DNA from: Casp-actino8 sp032118015
GTDB lineage: Bacteria > Actinomycetota > Acidimicrobiia > Acidimicrobiales > Ilumatobacteraceae
Reading direction: 5' to 3'
NCBI GenBank assembly: GCA_032118015.1
Contig: JAULYE010000187.1
Location: forward strand, 1 to 16,249
Length of the DNA: 16,249 bases
This document shows positions 12,572 through 16,249 of this stretch, in pieces. A program made the translations under genes and the position numbers. The notes beneath the pieces were generated by a model. It was not told the origin of the DNA. It ran no database searches and worked only from the letters and a program-made list of their open reading frames with translations. Numbering within the stretch: the stretch's first letter is position 1; each line of letters starts with the position of its first letter.

Positions 12572-15252
12572 TCAGACCTCTTGGCTCCACCGGCAGCGAG
12601 TACCGCCTGAGCCGCTGCAAGTCTGGCGATCGGCACCCGGAAGGGTGAACAGCTCACGTAATCCAGACCGGCACGGTAGAAGAAGTCGATCGACTCCGGG
12701 TCGCCTCCATGTTCACCGCAAACACCGAGTTTGAGTCCCGGCTTGGCCTTGCGCCCGCGAGCGACTGCGGTCTCCACGAGCTCGCCCACGCCAGACTGAT
12801 CGATCGTCTCGAATGGATTGCGCTTCAACAATCCGTGCTCCAGATATGCCGGCATCAGGCGGCTCTCGACGTCGTCGCGGCTGAATCCGAACGTCATTTG
12901 CGTGAGGTCGTTGGTTCCGAAACTGAAGAAATCTGCTTCTTCGGAGAGTTCATCGGCTCGCAGCGCAGCGCGGGGCGTTTCGATCATGGTGCCGATCGTT
13001 ACACGCATCTTTCCTGTGCCAGCTGTCGACGTCTTCGATTTCTTCGCTGTTGCGTTGGCTATGCCCTCCATCACCCATGACCGAGCCAGCGCCAACTCTT
13101 CTCGCGTCACGGTCAGAGGAATCATGACTTCGACGATCGGCTTGCCACCTTTGGCGACCCGTTCAGCAGCTGCCTCCATGAGGGCTTGAACCTGCATCGC
13201 ATACAGTCCGGGCTTGATCACGCCGAGTCGCACACCGCGAGTACCGAGCATCGGATTGAATTCCGACCACTCATGTGCTGCAGTGAGGAGCTTGTTCTCC
13301 TCATCCGATAGTCGACCTTCCTTGGCCAACTTGATCTCGAGTTCGTGGACATCGGGAAGGAACTCGTGCAAGGGCGGGTCCAACAGGCGTACCGTCACTG
13401 GGAGACCGTCCATCGCTTTCAAGATCTCGATGAAGTCTTGCTTTTGCACCTTTCGCAGTTCCTCGAGTGCCTGAGCCTCTTCGCGTTCGGACTGAGCAAG
13501 AATCATGCGGCGTACAACGGGCAGCCGATCGGGAGCGAGGAACATGTGCTCGGTTCGGCACAAGCCGATGCCTTCGGCTCCGAGTTTGCGAGCGTTGGCG
13601 GCATCCTCGCCCGTGTCTGCATTCGCCCGCACAGCCATCTTGCCCTTGCGGATCTGATCGGCCCATTGCAGGATCACGTCGAATTCCTTCGGCGGCTTCG
13701 ATGCCGAAAGCTTCACTTCACCGAGGACGACCTCACCAGTCGTTCCGTCGAGGGAGATCACATCACCTTCGCGGACCACAATCGATCCGACGGTGAACTG
13801 CTTACCTTCGATTTTCACCGACTCGGCACCAACGATTGCCGGAGTCCCCCACCCGCGTGCAACGACTGCAGCGTGACTCACGAGTCCCCCGCGTACAGTG
13901 AGAACGCCTTGGGACACCATCATTCCGTGAACATCCTCTGGGCTCGTCTCATTGCGTACGAGGACGACCTTCTCACCACGATCGACCGCATCGGTCGCAT
14001 CGTCAGCCGTGAAGTACACCTTGCCGACTGCAGCACCAGGTGAGGCGGCGAGCCCCTTGGCGATGACCTGCTTCTTGCCCGATTCGAATTGTGGGTGCAG
14101 AACCTGATCGAGATGCTCTGCCGCAGTGCGGCTGACCGCCTCGTACCTGGTGATCTTCCAGGTGCCGCGTGGTCCCTTGGTTCCCTTGGTCATGTCGACG
14201 GCCATCCTCAAAGCGGCCGCTCCGGTGCGCTTGCCGACTCGCGTCTGCAGCATCCACAACTTTCCCTGCTCGATCGTGAACTCGGTATCGCACATGTCCT
14301 TGTAGTGCGCTTCGAGTCGCGAGAAAATTCGCAGGAGTTCAGCATGAATCGCCGGGAACTTCGTCTTCAAAGCATCGAGATCCTCGGTGTTACGAATACC
14401 GGCGACGACATCTTCACCTTGGGCATTGACCAAGAAATCTCCATACGGCACGTTTTCGCCAGTTGCAGCATTGCGTGTGAACCCGACACCGGTACCGGAG
14501 TTGTCGTCACGGTTGCCAAAGACCATCGACTGCACGTTGACAGCCGTGCCGAGATCGTGCGAGATCTTTTCGCGAACTCGGTAGGTGATCGCTCGAGCCC
14601 CGTTCCAACTCTTGAACACGGCTTCGACCGCTCCACGCAACTGCTTGTCCGGCTGCTGGGGAAAAGGCTTTCCCGTCTGCTTCTTGACGACTTCCAAGTA
14701 CGTCGTACACAGAGACTTGAGATCCTCCGCCGACAGGTCGGCATCCGTCACGACTCCGGCTTTGGTTTTGGCTGCCTCGAGAGGATGTTCGAAAAGGGCG
14801 CCATCGACTCCCAAGACGATGCGCCCGAACATGGCGATGAACCGCCGATACGAGTCGAACGCGAAACGCTCGTCATTGGTCACCACCGCGAGGCCCTTGA
14901 CGCTGCGATCGTTGAGACCCAAATTGAGAACGGTGTCCATCATTCCCGGCATCGAGAATTTTGCTCCTGAGCGCACACTCACGAGAAGCGGATCGGCAGG
15001 GTCTCCGAGTTTGCGCTTCATGGCGCGCTCCAATTTGCGCACATGGGTGATGATTTCCGTATCGAGGCTCTTGGGCCAACCTCCCACCATGTACGCCCGA
15101 CAGGCATCTGTGGAAATGGTGAAACCTGGTGGAACCGGAAGGTTGAGAACGCTCGTCATTTCTGCCAGGTTCGCCCCTTTTCCACCGAGGAGATCTTTCA
15201 TTTGCATCGGAGAACGACGGTGTTTGTGGTCGAAAGAGAAGACGTACGGCAC
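12562..15252 (-). CDS. ppdK: Pyruvate, phosphate dikinase
   Basis: PPDK interconverts pyruvate, ATP and phosphate with PEP, AMP and pyrophosphate. The 896-residue protein has the N-terminal ATP-binding domain (VSVRSGAKFSMPGMMDTVLN, about 91-110), the phosphohistidine domain with catalytic H460 (GGLVSHAAVVARGWG) and the C-terminal PEP/pyruvate barrel (GLCRTEHMF about 563-571; GTMIETPRAAL about 754-764; catalytic C845 in GVCGEHGGDP). The full length and all catalytic motifs are present. Two points stand out. The Thr that normally precedes the His by two positions, the target of the PPDK regulatory protein, is Val458. There is also a Lys/Thr/Ala-rich insert at about 733-749. The start is GTG at 15252; TAGACT lies 8 nt upstream and no Shine-Dalgarno is seen. 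It is divergent from the M50 protease gene. Confidence 0.96.
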   Translation of the reverse strand: MPYVFSFDHKHRRSPMQMKDLLGGKGANLAEMTSVLNLPVPPGFTISTDACRAYMVGGWPKSLDTEIITHVRKLERAMKRKLGDPADPLLVSVRSGAKFSMPGMMDTVLNLGLNDRSVKGLAVVTNDERFAFDSYRRFIAMFGRIVLGVDGALFEHPLEAAKTKAGVVTDADLSAEDLKSLCTTYLEVVKKQTGKPFPQQPDKQLRGAVEAVFKSWNGARAITYRVREKISHDLGTAVNVQSMVFGNRDDNSGTGVGFTRNAATGENVPYGDFLVNAQGEDVVAGIRNTEDLDALKTKFPAIHAELLRIFSRLEAHYKDMCDTEFTIEQGKLWMLQTRVGKRTGAAALRMAVDMTKGTKGPRGTWKITRYEAVSRTAAEHLDQVLHPQFESGKKQVIAKGLAASPGAAVGKVYFTADDATDAVDRGEKVVLVRNETSPEDVHGMMVSQGVLTVRGGLVSHAAVVARGWGTPAIVGAESVKIEGKQFTVGSIVVREGDVISLDGTTGEVVLGEVKLSASKPPKEFDVILQWADQIRKGKMAVRANADTGEDAANARKLGAEGIGLCRTEHMFLAPDRLPVVRRMILAQSEREEAQALEELRKVQKQDFIEILKAMDGLPVTVRLLDPPLHEFLPDVHELEIKLAKEGRLSDEENKLLTAAHEWSEFNPMLGTRGVRLGVIKPGLYAMQVQALMEAAAERVAKGGKPIVEVMIPLTVTREELALARSWVMEGIANATAKKSKTSTAGTGKMRVTIGTMIETPRAALRADELSEEADFFSFGTNDLTQMTFGFSRDDVESRLMPAYLEHGLLKRNPFETIDQSGVGELVETAVARGRKAKPGLKLGVCGEHGGDPESIDFFYRAGLDYVSCSPFRVPIARLAAAQAVLAAGGAKRSETK

Positions 15253-15316
15253 GAGTAGCGAGTCTAAGACTCTCCGCCATCAGGGTTCTCACCGACGCGA
15301 CGTATCCTTCAACGAG
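15253..15316. promoter_or_regulatory. Divergent ppdK / M50-protease promoter region
   Basis: This 64-nt gap holds TAGACT on the minus strand (15266-15261), ending 8 nt before the ppdK GTG. TATCCT on the plus strand (15303-15308) ends 8 nt before the ATG at 15317. Neither gene has a clear Shine-Dalgarno. No -35 was recognised for either promoter, so the hexamers are supported mainly by position. Confidence 0.45.
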
Positions 15317-16249
15317 ATGAAGGTTCTCGGATTCCCGGTCGAGGTTCGCGCTGGTTTCGGCATCTTCATGCTGCTGATCATCGCGCTCAACGGACTCGAG
15401 CTCGGTCTGTGGCTTGCGGGCTCCATCGCTGTGTTCACTCTCGTGCACGAATTGGGACATGCCGTCGCTGCTCGGCGCTCAGGATCGCAAGCGCGAATCT
15501 CATTGGACTTCATGGCGGGATATGCCTCGTTCCTGCCCTCTCGTCCACTCAGCCGACGTGAGCGAGCAATGATCTCGGCTGCGGGACCTCTGACACAGAT
15601 TCTTCTCGGGTTGGGAGTGCTCGTTGCTGTTGGCGTCAATCCTTTCGACCATCGAGACTTCGGTGCCGACTACTCGACGTTGGCCATCTGGTGGGCAGGA
15701 CCGATGATCGGCCTGTTCAATCTCATACCGGTTCTCCCCCTTGATGGCGGCAACATCGCCTCGGAAGCCATCGACTATTTGGTGCCCGGTCGAGGTCGAC
15801 GGATCATGGGAGCGATCAGCATCCCATTGACTGCCGGAGCCTTTGCCTTCATGCTGGTCGATGTCGACCTGCGCCCGATGGCTGCCTTCGCCGGCATCCT
15901 TTTGGTTCTGCAGGTGCAGATTCGAGCGGCGGAGCGGGTAGCCGATCGAGTTGTATTCCCTCCGTCACGGCATCCTGCAGCAGTCGCGGAGGACCTGTCG
16001 TGGCGCACCGATCGCGCCCATGTGCCGCACGACCCCTACGTCCTGTCACCCTGGTGGGACGCCTACACCCGAGTGCGCGAAGGATCTATTGCACCCACGC
16101 AATCGATCATCGACGACCTGCATCGAAACGACTCGGATCAGAGTTCGTGGTGGCCACCGGTTGCCGCATCGGCCCATCAGCTACGAATGGTCATCTCGAG
16201 TGTTCCGCGACCACTTCCTGATCCCACGTCGACGACTTCGGCACGCGGT
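15317..16249 (+). CDS. Site-2-protease-like M50 metalloprotease (3' end beyond window)
   Basis: An uninterrupted frame of 311 codons runs from the ATG at 15317 to the window edge. The protein begins MKVLGFPVEVRAGFGIF. It has several hydrophobic segments (about 13-42, 85-107, 121-142, 163-182, 188-202) and the intramembrane zinc motif HELGH (H44, E45, H48). The third ligand region is NLIPVLPLDGG (N135, D143). These are the hallmarks of M50/S2P intramembrane proteases, which cut membrane-bound substrates such as anti-sigma factors. After about residue 205 the sequence becomes soluble and Pro/Trp-containing, with no domain I recognise, and it is incomplete. No PDZ domain is visible. The substrate is unknown, and no anti-sigma gene is in view. 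It is divergent from ppdK. Confidence 0.88.
   Translation, partial: MKVLGFPVEVRAGFGIFMLLIIALNGLELGLWLAGSIAVFTLVHELGHAVAARRSGSQARISLDFMAGYASFLPSRPLSRRERAMISAAGPLTQILLGLGVLVAVGVNPFDHRDFGADYSTLAIWWAGPMIGLFNLIPVLPLDGGNIASEAIDYLVPGRGRRIMGAISIPLTAGAFAFMLVDVDLRPMAAFAGILLVLQVQIRAAERVADRVVFPPSRHPAAVAEDLSWRTDRAHVPHDPYVLSPWWDAYTRVREGSIAPTQSIIDDLHRNDSDQSSWWPPVAASAHQLRMVISSVPRPLPDPTSTTSARG

Noticed and set aside
14089..14970. 293-codon open frame on the plus strand
   Set aside because: It is antisense to the ATP-binding half of ppdK, which is fully conserved.
1..16249. CRISPR arrays, tRNA or rRNA genes, insertion sequences, defence systems
   Set aside because: Nothing with the required repeats, cloverleaf patterns or transposase/nuclease motifs was seen; nearly all of the window is accounted for by housekeeping genes.

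Overview
The window reads as chromosomal core DNA of a moderately high-GC Actinomycetota bacterium. The closest fit I can propose is the Acidimicrobiia or a related early branch. This rests on the lexA / LysM-protein / nrdR cluster, the hflX-dapF-miaA-miaB order (both known from mycobacteria and relatives), a ~210-residue LexA with GAACN4GTTC operators, and TANNNT -10 elements placed as in leaderless actinobacterial genes. The placement is inference. No phage, insertion sequence, CRISPR array, tRNA or rRNA was seen.

Layout. (1) 1-1445, all minus: the N-terminus of a molybdopterin oxidoreductase cut by the window edge, then nrdR, then a LysM membrane protein. (2) 1446-1772: a 327-nt control region between the divergent LysM gene and lexA. 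It holds two perfect and two near-perfect SOS boxes, a three-unit 16-bp tandem repeat and a promoter in each direction. (3) lexA (plus, 1773-2405) converges on dapC; a perfect inverted repeat is centred on the lexA stop codon. (4) 2418-8279, minus: miaB, miaA, dapF, hflX, dapC, transcribed in that order. Most junctions are overlaps or near-contacts, except a 112-nt miaA-dapF gap. (5) 8342-15252, minus: ppdK, terC, dnaG, sigA in transcription order. A 14-bp tandem repeat between ppdK and terC encodes three overlapping mini-ORFs. (6) 15317 to the right edge, plus: a site-2-protease-like M50 metalloprotease, divergent from ppdK and incomplete.

How the genes fit together. LexA and the LysM protein form a DNA-damage module (repressor plus a putative cell-division or envelope effector). 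NrdR, DnaG and SigA belong to DNA replication and transcription. MiaA and MiaB are consecutive enzymes of ms2i6A37 tRNA modification, and HflX rescues stalled ribosomes. DapC and DapF are the aminotransferase and epimerase steps leading to meso-diaminopimelate. PpdK interconverts pyruvate and PEP, and TerC is a membrane protein of a metal-handling family.

No unknown multi-gene system is evident. The most unusual material is regulatory: the multi-operator lexA region, a recurrent leaderless-promoter signature at seven genes that may head transcription units, the mini-ORF chain before terC, and inverted repeats placed on stop codons. All of these were read by eye and none has been tested computationally.
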